Shown here one piece after another: positions 1 through 8,617 of a DNA stretch of 64,000 nt. The DNA lies in assembly GCF_000374405.1 (NCBI RefSeq), contig NZ_KB894229.1:1-64000 (forward strand), given 5' to 3'. Both the position numbers and the translations under genes were made by a program. Position 1 is the stretch's first letter; each line of letters begins with the position of its first letter. The notes beneath the pieces are model-generated. The model made no database searches. It was not told the origin of the DNA and worked only from the letters and a program-made list of their open reading frames with translations. This stretch comes from Riemerella columbina DSM 16469. Lineage in GTDB: Bacteria > Bacteroidota > Bacteroidia > Flavobacteriales > Weeksellaceae.

Positions 1-14
1 TTCTAAATTTAGTG

Positions 15-22
15 CAAAGATA
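15..22 (-). promoter_or_regulatory. Possible -7 box of an off-window gene
   Basis: Read leftward this is TATCTTTG, a match to the Bacteroidota -7 consensus TAnnTTTG. It would drive a gene lying to the left of the window, divergent from the protease gene. No -33 TTTG is seen at the right distance, so this is only a candidate. Confidence 0.4.
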
Positions 23-134
23 ATACTTATAGGTGTAATTAAGGATATTCAATTTTTTTTATAACAAAATCTAATTATCGTTAAAAATTAGTTAAATAAA
101 CTAGCAAATATGGCATATTAGAAATTCTTTGCGT

Positions 135-142
135 TATTTTTG
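135..142 (+). promoter_or_regulatory. -7 promoter box for htrA
   Basis: TATTTTTG matches the Bacteroidota -7 consensus TAnnTTTG and lies about 50 bases before the protease start. The flanking DNA is AT-rich and holds no other open frame. Confidence 0.6.
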
Positions 143-190
143 CATAGAGATTTAGTGAACAAAATTTTAACAACATAAATTTACATAAAC

Positions 191-1717
191 ATGAAAAACA
201 ATATTAAAAAAATTCTTCCTTTAGCCGTAGTGGGCGTTATTTCTGCTGCGACTACTTTTGGCACTATAGAATATTTCCACAAAGACGATACCCAAGATAC
301 GGGCTATTTCTATACAGCTAAAAACGATGGGCAGTTTGCCAGCCTCAATGCAGCTGCCCTAGGCGATGATTTCGTAAATGCCGCAAAAACTACAGTCCCT
401 GCGGTGGTAACCATTAAAAATTATCAAAAAAACAACCGAAACAGTAGAGGCAACGAACAAGATTTATTCGACTTTTTCTTCGGTGACCCTTTTAGTAGAG
501 GTCAACAAAGACAGCAACGTCAACAGCAAATCCCTGAAGATATGCCATCAGGACTAGGTTCAGGAGTAATTATTTCGCCAGATGGTTACATTATTTCTAA
601 CAACCATGTGGTGGCAGGGGCAAGTAAGCTAGAAGTGACTTTAAGTAACAAAAAGACCTATGTTGCTAAATTAATTGGTACCGACCCGTCTACTGATATT
701 GCATTATTAAAAATAGAAGATAGCGGATTGCCTTATCTAAACTTTGCCAACTCAGATTTATTAGAAGTGGGTCAGTGGGTAGTAGCAGTAGGAAATCCAT
801 TAGGACTTAACTCTACGGTAACTGCGGGAATTGTTTCCGCCAAAGGTAGAAGCATCGATTTATTAAGACAGCAATCTAAAACCCCTATCGAAAGTTTTAT
901 CCAAACCGATGCCGTTATCAACCGAGGTAATAGTGGTGGAGCTTTAGTAAATATCAAAGGGGATTTAGTGGGAATCAATTCTGCTATTTCTTCATCTTCT
1001 GGGTATTACGAAGGTTATGGGTTTGCAGTTCCTTCTAACTTAGCCAGAAAAGTGGTGGAAGACATCAAAAAATATGGTATGGTACAAAGAGGGTTCTTAG
1101 GGGTTGGTATCTTAGACCTTTCTGATGAAATGGCGGTAAAAGCGTATAACCAACAAATGAAAGCTAACCTAAAAAGTGGCAATGGCGTTTTCATTACCGA
1201 AATTACCGACCATGGTGGCGCTGAAGATGCAGGCTTGAAAAAAGGTGATGTGATTACACAAATAGACAACATTAATATTTCAGATTTTGCTGATTTATCT
1301 ATGGCAGTGGGTAGAAAAAGACCCGGCGACAAAGTGGAAGTGACCTACCTAAGAAATGGTAAAACCAATACTGCTACGGTCACCCTAAAAGACCAAAAAG
1401 GGAATACCAAAACCCGTACTAAAGCCGACTTAACGGTTATTGAAAAACTGGGGGCTCAATTTCAACCCCTAAGCGATGATAATAAAGTTTACTTTGGTTT
1501 AAAAAGTGGTGTTGTAGTAACCAATATAGAAGACAATAGTATTCTTGCATTAAAAACAGGAATTGACAATAATTACATCATCACAGAAATCAACGGCAAA
1601 CCTGTAAACTCTCAGAAAGATGTAGAAAGAGTTTTAGAAGGCTATAAAGGTACGGTTTCTGTAAGATTTTTAGATACTTATGGTAGATTATCTAACAGAG
1701 GATTTGTTATGCCATAA
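191..1717 (+). CDS. HtrA/DegP-family periplasmic serine protease
   Basis: 508 residues. An N-terminal hydrophobic segment (about residues 6-27) acts as signal or anchor, so the enzyme should work in the periplasm, degrading or refolding misfolded envelope proteins. The trypsin-like domain carries the catalytic triad His139 (in SNNHVVAG), Asp169 (in TDIALLK) and Ser248 (in RGNSGGALV). A Gln-rich stretch near residues 105-113 sits where DegP has its regulatory LA loop. Two PDZ domains follow (about 300-395 and 415-505), the usual Do/DegP layout. The gene stands alone between its own TAnnTTTG promoter and a strong terminator. Family assignment is secure; whether it is the DegP or DegQ functional type cannot be told. 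Confidence 0.95.
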   Translation: MKNNIKKILPLAVVGVISAATTFGTIEYFHKDDTQDTGYFYTAKNDGQFASLNAAALGDDFVNAAKTTVPAVVTIKNYQKNNRNSRGNEQDLFDFFFGDPFSRGQQRQQRQQQIPEDMPSGLGSGVIISPDGYIISNNHVVAGASKLEVTLSNKKTYVAKLIGTDPSTDIALLKIEDSGLPYLNFANSDLLEVGQWVVAVGNPLGLNSTVTAGIVSAKGRSIDLLRQQSKTPIESFIQTDAVINRGNSGGALVNIKGDLVGINSAISSSSGYYEGYGFAVPSNLARKVVEDIKKYGMVQRGFLGVGILDLSDEMAVKAYNQQMKANLKSGNGVFITEITDHGGAEDAGLKKGDVITQIDNINISDFADLSMAVGRKRPGDKVEVTYLRNGKTNTATVTLKDQKGNTKTRTKADLTVIEKLGAQFQPLSDDNKVYFGLKSGVVVTNIEDNSILALKTGIDNNYIITEINGKPVNSQKDVERVLEGYKGTVSVRFLDTYGRLSNRGFVMP

Positions 1718-1739
1718 TACTTTGATTTGAGTTGTTAAG

Positions 1740-1778
1740 AAAGTTCCACTTCGCTATGAAGTGGAACTTTTTATTTTT
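1740..1778 (+). terminator. Rho-independent terminator after htrA
   Basis: A perfect 13-bp stem (1740-1752 with 1758-1770), loop GCTAT, followed by a T-rich run. It closes the protease transcription unit before the lnt promoter. Confidence 0.9.
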
Positions 1779-1822
1779 AAACCACGAAGGTATTTATAAG
1801 GTAGACTTTCAATAAGAAATTG

Positions 1823-1830
1823 TAACTTTG
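1823..1830 (+). promoter_or_regulatory. -7 promoter box for lnt
   Basis: TAACTTTG fits TAnnTTTG, 20 bases before the ATG of the acyltransferase gene and directly after the htrA terminator. Confidence 0.65.
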
Positions 1831-1850
1831 TCTTTCAAAATTTTATCAAA

Positions 1851-3485
1851 ATGAAATATGTTCTTTTAGCATTAATTTCTGGACTTTTATTTTCAGTATC
1901 ATGGCCTACTTACGGGGTGCCTTATTTTATTTTTGTTGCCTTTGTTCCGCTATTGCTATTAGAACATGAGATTTCTAAATTTTCATCTATAAAAAGAAAA
2001 GGCTGGGCGGTATTTGGCTATGCTTATTTGGCTTTATTAATTTGGAACTGCGTTACTACAAGATGGCTCTACGAAGCTAGAAATCCAGATGGCTCTCACG
2101 CCATTTTCGCTATGCTATTTCCTGTATTAGTCAATACTTTATTGATGGCACTAACTTTCCAACTTTACCATTGGTATAAAAATGCTAAAAGCACCTATTG
2201 GGGGCTGGTATTTTTTGTTGCGATATGGATGTGTTTTGAAAAGTTTCATCTGTCTTGGGAACTTACTTGGCCATGGCTTAACCTAGGTAATGTTTTTGCA
2301 GAACACCCTAAAATTATCCAATGGTATGATACGATAGGGGCTACGGGTGGAAGTTTTTGGATATTATTGGTTAATGTACTGATATTTTATACCATCAGAA
2401 TTTGGGAAGCGGGAAGAAAACCCAAAAGTTTAATTAAAAATATCATCTTGGTTCTTGGCTTTATTTTTATTCCCATAGCAATTTCTTTGGTTAAGTTCAA
2501 TCAATTTGATGAACAACCGATAGGCAAAGTCCGAATGATGATGCTACAACCCGACCTTAACCCTTATTCTGAAAAATATCAAAAAGACAGCCTAGATATC
2601 GTAAAAGAATTTTTAGATTTAGCACAGCAACATCAAACTTCTGGCATTGATTTCTATCTTACACCAGAAACTTCGTTCCCTGGTTATGGTGGACTTTCAG
2701 AGTCGGGATTACAATCCAGTCAGCAAATTAGCCTTATAGAGCAATTTTTAATCTCTCATCCAAAATCTGTTTTTATTGGCGGGGTATCTACTTATAAAGT
2801 TTTCCATCCGTCGGATGAGGTTCCTGCTTCTGCAAGTTATTACCCTACACAAAATATTTGGGTAGACTCTTATAATTCAGCCATACAAATTTACCCCAAA
2901 CAACACTATGATATTTATCGCAAAGGCAAACTTGTTCCAGGTGTTGAAATTTTCCCTTATATGAATGTTTTAAAACCAATTTTGGGAAATGCCATGCTCA
3001 ATTTTGGAGGTACAGTAGCTTCTTTAGGTAGCGATAAAGAAAGAAAAATCTTTAAAAACCCATACAATAAAGCCAAAGTAGCCCCCATTATTTGCTACGA
3101 AAGTATCTACGGTGAATTTGTAAGCGACTATGTAAAAAAAGGTGCCAATGTATTAGCCATCGTAACCAATGACTCATGGTGGGGAACCACACAAGGGCAT
3201 CAACAGTTATTAACCTATGCCCGACTTAGAGCGATCGAAAATAGGCGAGAAATCGCGCGTTCTGCCAATAGTGGCATTTCAGCCCATATCAACGCTAGAG
3301 GGGAAATTCTAGAAGATACTTTTTACGGTGACCAAACCGCTTTGGTGTCGGATATTCAGTTGTATTCTCAATCTACATTTTATAGCCGCACGGGGGATTT
3401 AGTTTCTAGAATATGCCTATTTATTTTGGGGTTTTTGGTGTGTTATTATCTCGTTGAACAATTGAGAGCAAAATTCAAATTTTAA
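1851..3485 (+). CDS. lnt: Apolipoprotein N-acyltransferase
   Basis: 544 residues. Adds the third acyl chain to the N-terminal Cys of lipoproteins in the inner membrane. About seven N-terminal hydrophobic segments precede a nitrilase-fold (CN hydrolase) domain from about residue 225, and a last membrane segment lies near 515-535, as in E. coli Lnt. The catalytic triad is visible: Glu273 (in TPETSFPG), Lys358 (in YRKGKLVP) and Cys415 (in IICYESIYG). The gene is followed 4 bases later by the GtrA-like gene, so the two are probably cotranscribed. Confidence 0.95.
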   Translation: MKYVLLALISGLLFSVSWPTYGVPYFIFVAFVPLLLLEHEISKFSSIKRKGWAVFGYAYLALLIWNCVTTRWLYEARNPDGSHAIFAMLFPVLVNTLLMALTFQLYHWYKNAKSTYWGLVFFVAIWMCFEKFHLSWELTWPWLNLGNVFAEHPKIIQWYDTIGATGGSFWILLVNVLIFYTIRIWEAGRKPKSLIKNIILVLGFIFIPIAISLVKFNQFDEQPIGKVRMMMLQPDLNPYSEKYQKDSLDIVKEFLDLAQQHQTSGIDFYLTPETSFPGYGGLSESGLQSSQQISLIEQFLISHPKSVFIGGVSTYKVFHPSDEVPASASYYPTQNIWVDSYNSAIQIYPKQHYDIYRKGKLVPGVEIFPYMNVLKPILGNAMLNFGGTVASLGSDKERKIFKNPYNKAKVAPIICYESIYGEFVSDYVKKGANVLAIVTNDSWWGTTQGHQQLLTYARLRAIENRREIARSANSGISAHINARGEILEDTFYGDQTALVSDIQLYSQSTFYSRTGDLVSRICLFILGFLVCYYLVEQLRAKFKF

Positions 3486-3489
3486 ACCG

Positions 3490-3948
3490 ATGAAACAGTT
3501 GTTATATAAAAGAAAACAAGTCTTATTATTTGTTGTAGCGGGAGGACTCAGTGCCATAGTAGAAATTGGATCATTCAAATTATTTAGCTTAACAATACCT
3601 AATTATTTCCCTAAAGAACTAGATTTATGGGGAATCCACTACCCAATAAGTAATATTTTATCGACGAGTTTTGGAATTTTATCCAATTATTTTCTCAGCA
3701 TTTGGTTCGTATTTCAGCGTGGTAAACATTCTAAAAAGAGAGAATTTGCATATTTTATAGGGGTTTCCGTTCTCTCAACAATATTGAGTTTAATCGCATT
3801 CCAAATATTCTACAGATGGCTATTCCTTTATAATATAGAAACATCTATTTTTACTTTCAGTAGAGAAATATTAAGCAAAATAGCAGCAATTGCACTGGTT
3901 TCTATTCTCAACTATAGTGTAAAGAAAAAAGTTATTTTTAATGGATAA
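3490..3948 (+). CDS. GtrA-like membrane protein
   Basis: 152 residues with four predicted membrane segments (about 10-30, 52-75, 84-105, 127-148), the layout of the GtrA family (PF04138), whose members take part in moving undecaprenyl-linked sugars or decorating surface polysaccharide. The start lies 4 bases after the lnt stop, so it is likely in the same transcript. No glycosyltransferase partner is nearby, so the substrate is unknown. Confidence 0.8.
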   Translation: MKQLLYKRKQVLLFVVAGGLSAIVEIGSFKLFSLTIPNYFPKELDLWGIHYPISNILSTSFGILSNYFLSIWFVFQRGKHSKKREFAYFIGVSVLSTILSLIAFQIFYRWLFLYNIETSIFTFSREILSKIAAIALVSILNYSVKKKVIFNG

Positions 3949-3949
3949 A

Positions 3950-3979
3950 AAAATTGCCTAGTAAAAATTAGGCAATTTT
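3950..3979. terminator. Bidirectional terminator between convergent genes
   Basis: An 11-bp perfect stem (3950-3960 with 3969-3979) with A and T runs on either side, placed between the convergent GtrA and YeaQ-type genes; it can serve both strands. Confidence 0.85.
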
Positions 3980-3998
3980 AGACTTTGATTTAATATTT

Positions 3999-4250
3999 TT
4001 ACTTCTTTACTACAGCAGAGTAAATTGCAAGTAACAATACTGAACCACCGATAGCTACTAAAAAACTTTTAATGTTAAATCCAGTTACATCAAAACCTAA
4101 GAACATAGATCCTAACCAACCACCTAACATACTACCAACGATACCGATGATAATTGTTACAATCCAACCACCCGGGTCTTTCCCTGGGTGAATCGCTTTA
4201 GCAATAGCACCTGCTATTAGTCCGAATAAAAGCCATGTTAAAATTCCCAT
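3999..4250 (-). CDS. YeaQ/YmgE (GlsB)-type small membrane protein
   Basis: 83 residues, three hydrophobic segments rich in Gly. The pattern GLIAGAIAKAIHPGKDPGG is typical of the transglycosylase-associated / GlsB-YeaQ-YmgE family (PF04226). Members are often stress-induced, but a biochemical role is not established. It is a single-gene unit between the bidirectional terminator and ftsY. Confidence 0.85.
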   Translation of the reverse strand: MGILTWLLFGLIAGAIAKAIHPGKDPGGWIVTIIIGIVGSMLGGWLGSMFLGFDVTGFNIKSFLVAIGGSVLLLAIYSAVVKK

Positions 4251-4313
4251 AATACTTTGTTTTAATTGTTAAAAAAATTATTTGTTTATAGTAGAAAAAC
4301 CAAAACGATAAAA

Positions 4314-5270
4314 TCATTTCGTTTTTCTGAAGAAGGAATCTACAAACTCCGTGCCATTAAATAATTGTAGGTCGTCCATTTTCTCTCCAACGCCTATATA
4401 TTTTACAGGAATTTGGAACTGATCGGAAATTCCTATCACGACGCCTCCTTTGGCAGTACCGTCTAATTTAGTGATTGCCAGAGCTGTAACTTCTGTAGCG
4501 GCTGTGAATTGTTTGGCTTGCTCAAAAGCGTTTTGTCCTGTAGAACCGTCTAATACCAACAACACTTCGTGTGGGGCATCGGGAATTACTTTTTGCATCA
4601 CCCTCTTAATTTTCGATAGTTCATTCATCAAATTCACTTTATTATGGAGTCTACCTGCGGTATCTATCAAAACCACATCTGCCTCTTGGGCTACTGCAGA
4701 TTGAACGGTATCAAACGCTACAGAAGCAGGATCAGAACCCATATTTTGTTTTACAATAGGGACGCCCACCCTTTCACTCCAAATTACCAATTGATCCACT
4801 GCGGCAGCACGGAATGTATCTGCTGCACCCAGAACTACTTTTTTACCCTCCGATTTAAACCGATGGGCTAATTTCCCAATCGTTGTGGTTTTACCCACTC
4901 CATTCACCCCTACTACCATAATGACATACGGTTTTTTATTGGTATCTATATTTCCTGTCCCAGCATGTGGATTTTCTAATAATAGCCCCGAGATTTCCTC
5001 TTTTAAAATCTGATCGAGTTCATCTGTTCCCACATATTTATCTCTAGCCACGCGCGCTTCGATGCGTTCTATAATTTTGATCGTCGTTGCTGCCCCCACA
5101 TCGGAAGCAATCAGCACTTCTTCTAAGTCGTCTAAAACTTCATCATCTACTTTGCTTTTTCCAACAACCGCTTTAGAAATTTTTTCAAAAAACCCTTGAC
5201 TTGATTTTTCTAATCCTTTATCTAAGGTTTCTTTTTCTTCTTTTTTAAATATTTTTTTAAACCAACTCAT
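4314..5270 (-). CDS. ftsY: Signal recognition particle receptor FtsY
   Basis: 318 residues. SRP-type GTPase that docks ribosome-SRP complexes at the membrane so that proteins are inserted through SecYEG. A short charged N-terminus and helical N domain precede the G domain with GVNGVGKTTT (121-130), DTAGR (203-207) and TKLD (267-270). The long acidic A domain of E. coli FtsY is absent, as in many other phyla. It is the last gene of a leftward rpmB-rpmG-DUF4295-ftsY row, but a terminator hairpin separates it from DUF4295. Confidence 0.96.
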   Translation of the reverse strand: MSWFKKIFKKEEKETLDKGLEKSSQGFFEKISKAVVGKSKVDDEVLDDLEEVLIASDVGAATTIKIIERIEARVARDKYVGTDELDQILKEEISGLLLENPHAGTGNIDTNKKPYVIMVVGVNGVGKTTTIGKLAHRFKSEGKKVVLGAADTFRAAAVDQLVIWSERVGVPIVKQNMGSDPASVAFDTVQSAVAQEADVVLIDTAGRLHNKVNLMNELSKIKRVMQKVIPDAPHEVLLVLDGSTGQNAFEQAKQFTAATEVTALAITKLDGTAKGGVVIGISDQFQIPVKYIGVGEKMDDLQLFNGTEFVDSFFRKTK

Positions 5271-5316
5271 ATTTGATTATTTTGGTTATGATAAAAATTG
5301 TTTCAACAAATATATA

Positions 5317-5347
5317 AAAAAACTATCCAAAAAATTGGATAGTTTAA
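5317..5347 (-). terminator. Terminator between DUF4295 and ftsY
   Basis: A 10-bp stem (5321-5330 with 5335-5344), with a T run following on the minus strand. It should end or attenuate the rpmB-rpmG-DUF4295 transcript before ftsY. Confidence 0.8.
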
Positions 5348-5368
5348 TATATTCGAGATGGGCAGTCC

Positions 5369-5518
5369 TTATTTTTTCAAATAAGCGTCTACTTCATCAG
5401 CGTTCATTACTTTTTCATCGAAAATATAAGCTCCAGATTTTGGAGATCTTACCATTTTCACTACTTTGGTCATCTTTTTAGAAGATGTTTGTAGGGTTGC
5501 TACTACTTTCTTTGCCAT
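5369..5518 (-). CDS. DUF4295 small basic protein
   Basis: 49 residues starting MAKKVVATLQ and ending VDAYLKK. This short, lysine-rich protein matches what I know of DUF4295, found in Bacteroidota next to rpmB and rpmG. Its function is not established. The genomic place (19 bases after rpmG) and basic composition suggest a link with the ribosome or with translation; this is inference. Confidence 0.85.
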   Translation of the reverse strand: MAKKVVATLQTSSKKMTKVVKMVRSPKSGAYIFDEKVMNADEVDAYLKK

Positions 5519-5537
5519 TTTAAAATGTCTTTAAAGA

Positions 5538-5720
5538 TTATTTAATTTCTTTATGAAGTGTATACTTCTTAAGCACTGGATTAAACTTTTTAAGTTCTAA
5601 TCTTTCAGTGGTATTTTTCTTATTTTTAGTGGTGATATATCTGCTCATTCCTGGCATTCCACTTTCTTTATGTTCAGTACACTCTAGAATTACTTGTACT
5701 CTATTTCCTTTTTTTGCCAT
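5538..5720 (-). CDS. rpmG: 50S ribosomal protein bL33
   Basis: 60 residues, [17 protein letters not shown] at the start and a basic C-terminus. Large-subunit protein near the E site. Only one Cys is present, so this is the zinc-free form without the two CxxC pairs. It lies 8 bases downstream of rpmB. Confidence 0.95.
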   Translation of the reverse strand: MAKKGNRVQVILECTEHKESGMPGMSRYITTKNKKNTTERLELKKFNPVLKKYTLHKEIK

Positions 5721-5728
5721 GATTTTTA

Positions 5729-5965
5729 TTATTTAATAAATCCGTTACGCGTTGCTCTTTCTATAGCCTCTTCGATACCAATTTTATTGATAACTCTCAA
5801 TCCATGAGCTGAAACTTTAAGGGTTACATGTTTCTCTTGCTCAGGAAGGTAAAATTTCTTCTCTAATAGATTAATTTCAAAACGACGCTTCGTTTTGTTA
5901 TTAGCGTGAGAAACATTGTTTCCAACCATTGCACGCTTTCCTGTTATTTGGCAAATCTTTGACAT
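5729..5965 (-). CDS. rpmB: 50S ribosomal protein bL28
   Basis: 78 residues from the ATG at 5965, which gives the family start [11 protein letters not shown]. The frame is open further upstream, but a longer start would add 32 non-homologous residues. No zinc-binding Cys pairs are seen. First gene of the rpmB-rpmG-DUF4295 row. Confidence 0.95.
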   Translation of the reverse strand: MSKICQITGKRAMVGNNVSHANNKTKRRFEINLLEKKFYLPEQEKHVTLKVSAHGLRVINKIGIEEAIERATRNGFIK

Positions 5966-6145
5966 ATCTCGATGTTCTTTATTACTACTAAATATTTGAG
6001 AGTGCAAAATAACAAAGAATTTTTGAGATAGCCAAATGTTTTGTGAAAATATTTGCATCAAACTTATGTTCTTTTAAGAAGTTACTTAATTATCTATATG
6101 ATGCAATGCGGGCAAAAGATATCTATTCTTACATAAGATCTGAAA

Positions 6146-6310
6146 ATGACAGAATTTGCTAATAATAAGTTTATAGAGGCAAGTTTTAAAGTCAAGAAAC
6201 GATTACCCAAAGATAAGCGTTGAGAATATATTATTCACCTTATGAAAGCAGGACGATTTTCTACCTATCATTCATTACCAGAATCGGGATCCCATGGAGT
6301 ATTACTTCAA
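6146..6310 (+). pseudogene. Possible remnant of an unknown gene
   Basis: One reading frame starts at ATG 6146 and reads through two in-frame TGA codons (6221 and 6320 regions), giving protein-like text such as SFKVKKRLPKDKR and MKAGRFSTYHSLPESG. I do not recognise the family. Each TGA could be a decayed TGG, but chance open frames cannot be excluded. Confidence 0.25.
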
Positions 6311-6349
6311 CAAATCGTTTGAGGTATGAGGTAAAATTAAAAATGCAAA

Positions 6350-6574
6350 TTATCTAAGAGCAGAATATTTCTTCTTAATTCCATGCAAAATAGCATTTTC
6401 CACAAAGGATTGTAAAGTATGAGCGGGTAGCAAAATCGTTTCTTTAGCCGATGCTATTTCGGGCGAAGGTTGATTTTTTAAAGAAAAGTGTTGTTTTGCA
6501 TTTTTTTGCAAAGCCACATAACGATGCACAAAGTTTAAAAAACATCATTAAAATATGAAACTCTAAAAACTAAT
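6350..6574 (-). pseudogene. Fragment of a LytS/YehU-type sensor histidine kinase
   Basis: A leftward frame of about 75 codons ends at a stop at 6350-6352 and has no start. It encodes RYVALQ, then LLPAHTLQSFVENAILHGIKKK, the helix and N-box (VENAxxHG) that begin the ATPase domain of LytTR-associated histidine kinases. The N-terminal sensor part and the rest of the HATPase domain are missing on both sides, and no LytTR response regulator is near. A relic of a lost two-component system. Confidence 0.75.
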
Positions 6575-6635
6575 TAATTAGCAATGTTTTATTAATCGAA
6601 CTTAATTTATTGACGTAGAAAAAGAGGAACCTATC

Positions 6636-7235
6636 GTGATGTATGTAGCAAATAATCCAAGTGTTGAAAAAGGGGTTCGCGTTCGATTTATCAATTTCGA
6701 ACAAACAGATAGTTATTTACAATTTGATAATGAATCACCGATTCGGGTATTTAATAAAAACACCAATTGTTTTAGTCCCTCAGATGATTTATTTATCATT
6801 AAAGACGATTTAAAAACTATTAAAATTATAGGGGCTGATGATACCAATCCTTATGAATCCCCAAAAATTAAAGTGAGGCAATTTGTTATCCCAAAAGGTA
6901 TTAATGAACTAGCTATTACTCAAAATGAAAAACAAATAAAAACCGATCATTTAATGGGAGTTATCAAAATATACAAAGGAAAAATAATGATATTTTTTAC
7001 TCCATATTTCGAGGGAGGTCTTACAAAAGAAGAGGTTGGAGATAAATCGGAGATGCGAAGTTTTATAGACTCTATAAAAGAAAATCATGAGCGAAAAAAT
7101 GCAGATAATAAGGAAGCAATAACAGAAGATGGTACGATTATACACTATCAAAAATTACCTGCCCGACTATTAGAAAATCATCCCTCTAGTTTAGATACAA
7201 TTACCAAAAGTATTTTTCATAGAGAATGTGAATAA
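6636..7235 (+). CDS. Hypothetical protein of unknown family
   Basis: 199 residues from GTG 6636 (an ATG follows at 6639). Charged, without signal peptide or membrane segment. I do not recognise it. The frame is also open for 27 bases before the start, back to a stop, and those codons read like protein, so the gene may have lost its 5' end. It lies between a kinase relic and broken genes, so it could itself be a decaying gene or a recent arrival. Confidence 0.5.
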   Translation: MMYVANNPSVEKGVRVRFINFEQTDSYLQFDNESPIRVFNKNTNCFSPSDDLFIIKDDLKTIKIIGADDTNPYESPKIKVRQFVIPKGINELAITQNEKQIKTDHLMGVIKIYKGKIMIFFTPYFEGGLTKEEVGDKSEMRSFIDSIKENHERKNADNKEAITEDGTIIHYQKLPARLLENHPSSLDTITKSIFHRECE

Positions 7236-7247
7236 TTAAAACTATAT

Positions 7248-7646
7248 ATGCTCAAAAAAATCGCAATTTCCATATTTGTAATAGGTCTTTTGTTTTGTAC
7301 TTATCACTACATAAAAAGCCCTTTTGAAGTTTATAATTCGAGAGCCGAGCATTTGGGCACAAAGCCCTACCTTTTCGTGATAGTGTCTATTTATATATCC
7401 CTTACAAATTAACCCTTGTAAATAAGTATGGCGATACCATTAAATCAAAGATAGCAAAAATTGATGATGAATCAGAAGATGGAATATATGAAGGATTACT
7501 ATTTAATGAAAATGGAGTAGAAATCGCCAGTTTTTATAATAGCTCCTTGAAGGAATATATTATCATCCCTATTGGGAGTGGATCCAAAAACTGCATCAGA
7601 AAACGATTTATCCTTTTAGCAAACGAATATTTTATTACTAGAAAAA
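7248..7646 (+). pseudogene. Frameshifted small membrane- or lipoprotein-like gene
   Basis: ATG 7248 opens a typical N-terminal signal/anchor (MLKKIAISIFVIGLLFC). Near 7360 the frame must shift by one base to continue as DSVYLYIPYKLTLVNKYGD and on to EYIIIPI near 7572; a further shift is needed near 7575 to read DPKTASENDL. No complete open frame spans it. Family not recognised. It is 12 bases behind the orphan gene, so both may once have formed one unit. Confidence 0.6.
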
Positions 7647-7654
7647 ACATAAAG

Positions 7655-7938
7655 TTAACAATAAAGAAGATTTATTCGAAGCGGTAGATATTCCTTTTGA
7701 TGCCATATATCAATAACTTTATAAGTTGAAAAAAGTAAAGCAAAACGGAGGAAAATATTTTACTTCCTTTCGCAAAAACCGAATTTCGATTGCCAACTAT
7801 AGTAGCAAAAACAATTTTGAAGTATCGATGTTCAAATCCATCAAAGACAATATGGTGGCAGAATTTTACGATGAATTGCGTCAGCAATTACAAATCATCG
7901 ATGACTTAAAACTCAATATCAATATTTGGAAATCTTAA
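7655..7938 (+). pseudogene. C-terminal remnant of a DUF3137 protein
   Basis: The frame ending at 7938 reads NNKEDLFEAVDIPFDAIYQ, meets a TAA near 7713, and goes on with NRISIANYSSKNNFEVSMFKS and LNINIWKS. The pattern (F-x-x-S-x-F-K-S followed by ...I-x-D-L-x-L-N-x-x-I-W) is the C-terminal end of DUF3137 proteins, which commonly stand next to lemA, as here (13 bases upstream of it). The N-terminal part with the membrane segments is gone. A TTG-started 70-codon piece could still be translated but would not be a working protein. Confidence 0.65.
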
Positions 7939-7951
7939 AAAAACGAAAACA

Positions 7952-8500
7952 ATGTCATTACTAATCACCCTTTCGGTTATCGTTGGATTACTATTGATTG
8001 TCATATGGTCTACCTACAACCGACTTACCAAAAAACGCAATCAAATCGAGAATTCAATCTCAACCACAGACGCCTTGTTTATCAAGCGAAACGATTTGAT
8101 TCCCAACCTGATTAGCGTAGCCAAGCAATATGCCAATTTCGAAAAAGAAACTTTGGAGAAAGTAGTTGCTTTACGAGGAATGAACACCCAAACACCACCC
8201 TCGCAAGAGCAAGAAGCACAGCAAGCCCTACAAAACTTTATGTTGCAAGTAGAGCGCTATCCAGAGTTAAAAACCAACCAGCAATTCCTCAATTTGCAGT
8301 ACAATATGACCGAAGTCGAAGAGCAAATATCGGCAGGCAGACGCTACATTAGTTCCAGCATTACCGATTACAACAACAGCGTTCGCACCTTTCCGTCAAA
8401 TATCGTTGCGAAGATGACAGGATTTCCCCCATACCAATGGCAATACGCCACCCAACAACAACGACAAAATATAGATGCCAGCGAACTCTTTAATAAATAA
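7952..8500 (+). CDS. LemA family protein
   Basis: 182 residues. One N-terminal membrane segment (about 2-20), followed by a mostly helical domain with the LemA hallmarks NRLTKKRNQIENS, KRNDLIPNL and YN..VRTFPSNIVA. LemA proteins are anchored with an N-terminal segment and a cytosolic or extracytosolic helical bundle; their role is not well defined. It sits behind a DUF3137 relic, its common neighbour. Confidence 0.92.
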   Translation: MSLLITLSVIVGLLLIVIWSTYNRLTKKRNQIENSISTTDALFIKRNDLIPNLISVAKQYANFEKETLEKVVALRGMNTQTPPSQEQEAQQALQNFMLQVERYPELKTNQQFLNLQYNMTEVEEQISAGRRYISSSITDYNNSVRTFPSNIVAKMTGFPPYQWQYATQQQRQNIDASELFNK

Positions 8501-8594
8501 AACAAAGGCATCAGTATAAATTCAGTTCGTAAGTGTTCCTATGTTATGCCTAAGAAAAGAATCACAATTTATAATTTTAAAAGAGAATTATTCC

Positions 8595-8602
8595 TATATT
8601 TG
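8595..8602 (+). promoter_or_regulatory. -7 promoter box for mscL
   Basis: TATATTTG, a perfect TAnnTTTG match, 15 bases before the mscL ATG. It lies inside the upstream in-frame extension, which argues for the ATG at 8618 as the true start. Confidence 0.75.
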
Positions 8603-8617
8603 CAAAAAAATAAAATC

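Noticed and set aside
6146-6330. Reading TGA as tryptophan to join the frame at 6146
   Set aside because: TGA acts as a normal stop elsewhere (for instance at the end of the propeller-like gene) and Trp is coded by TGG throughout; decay or chance is simpler.
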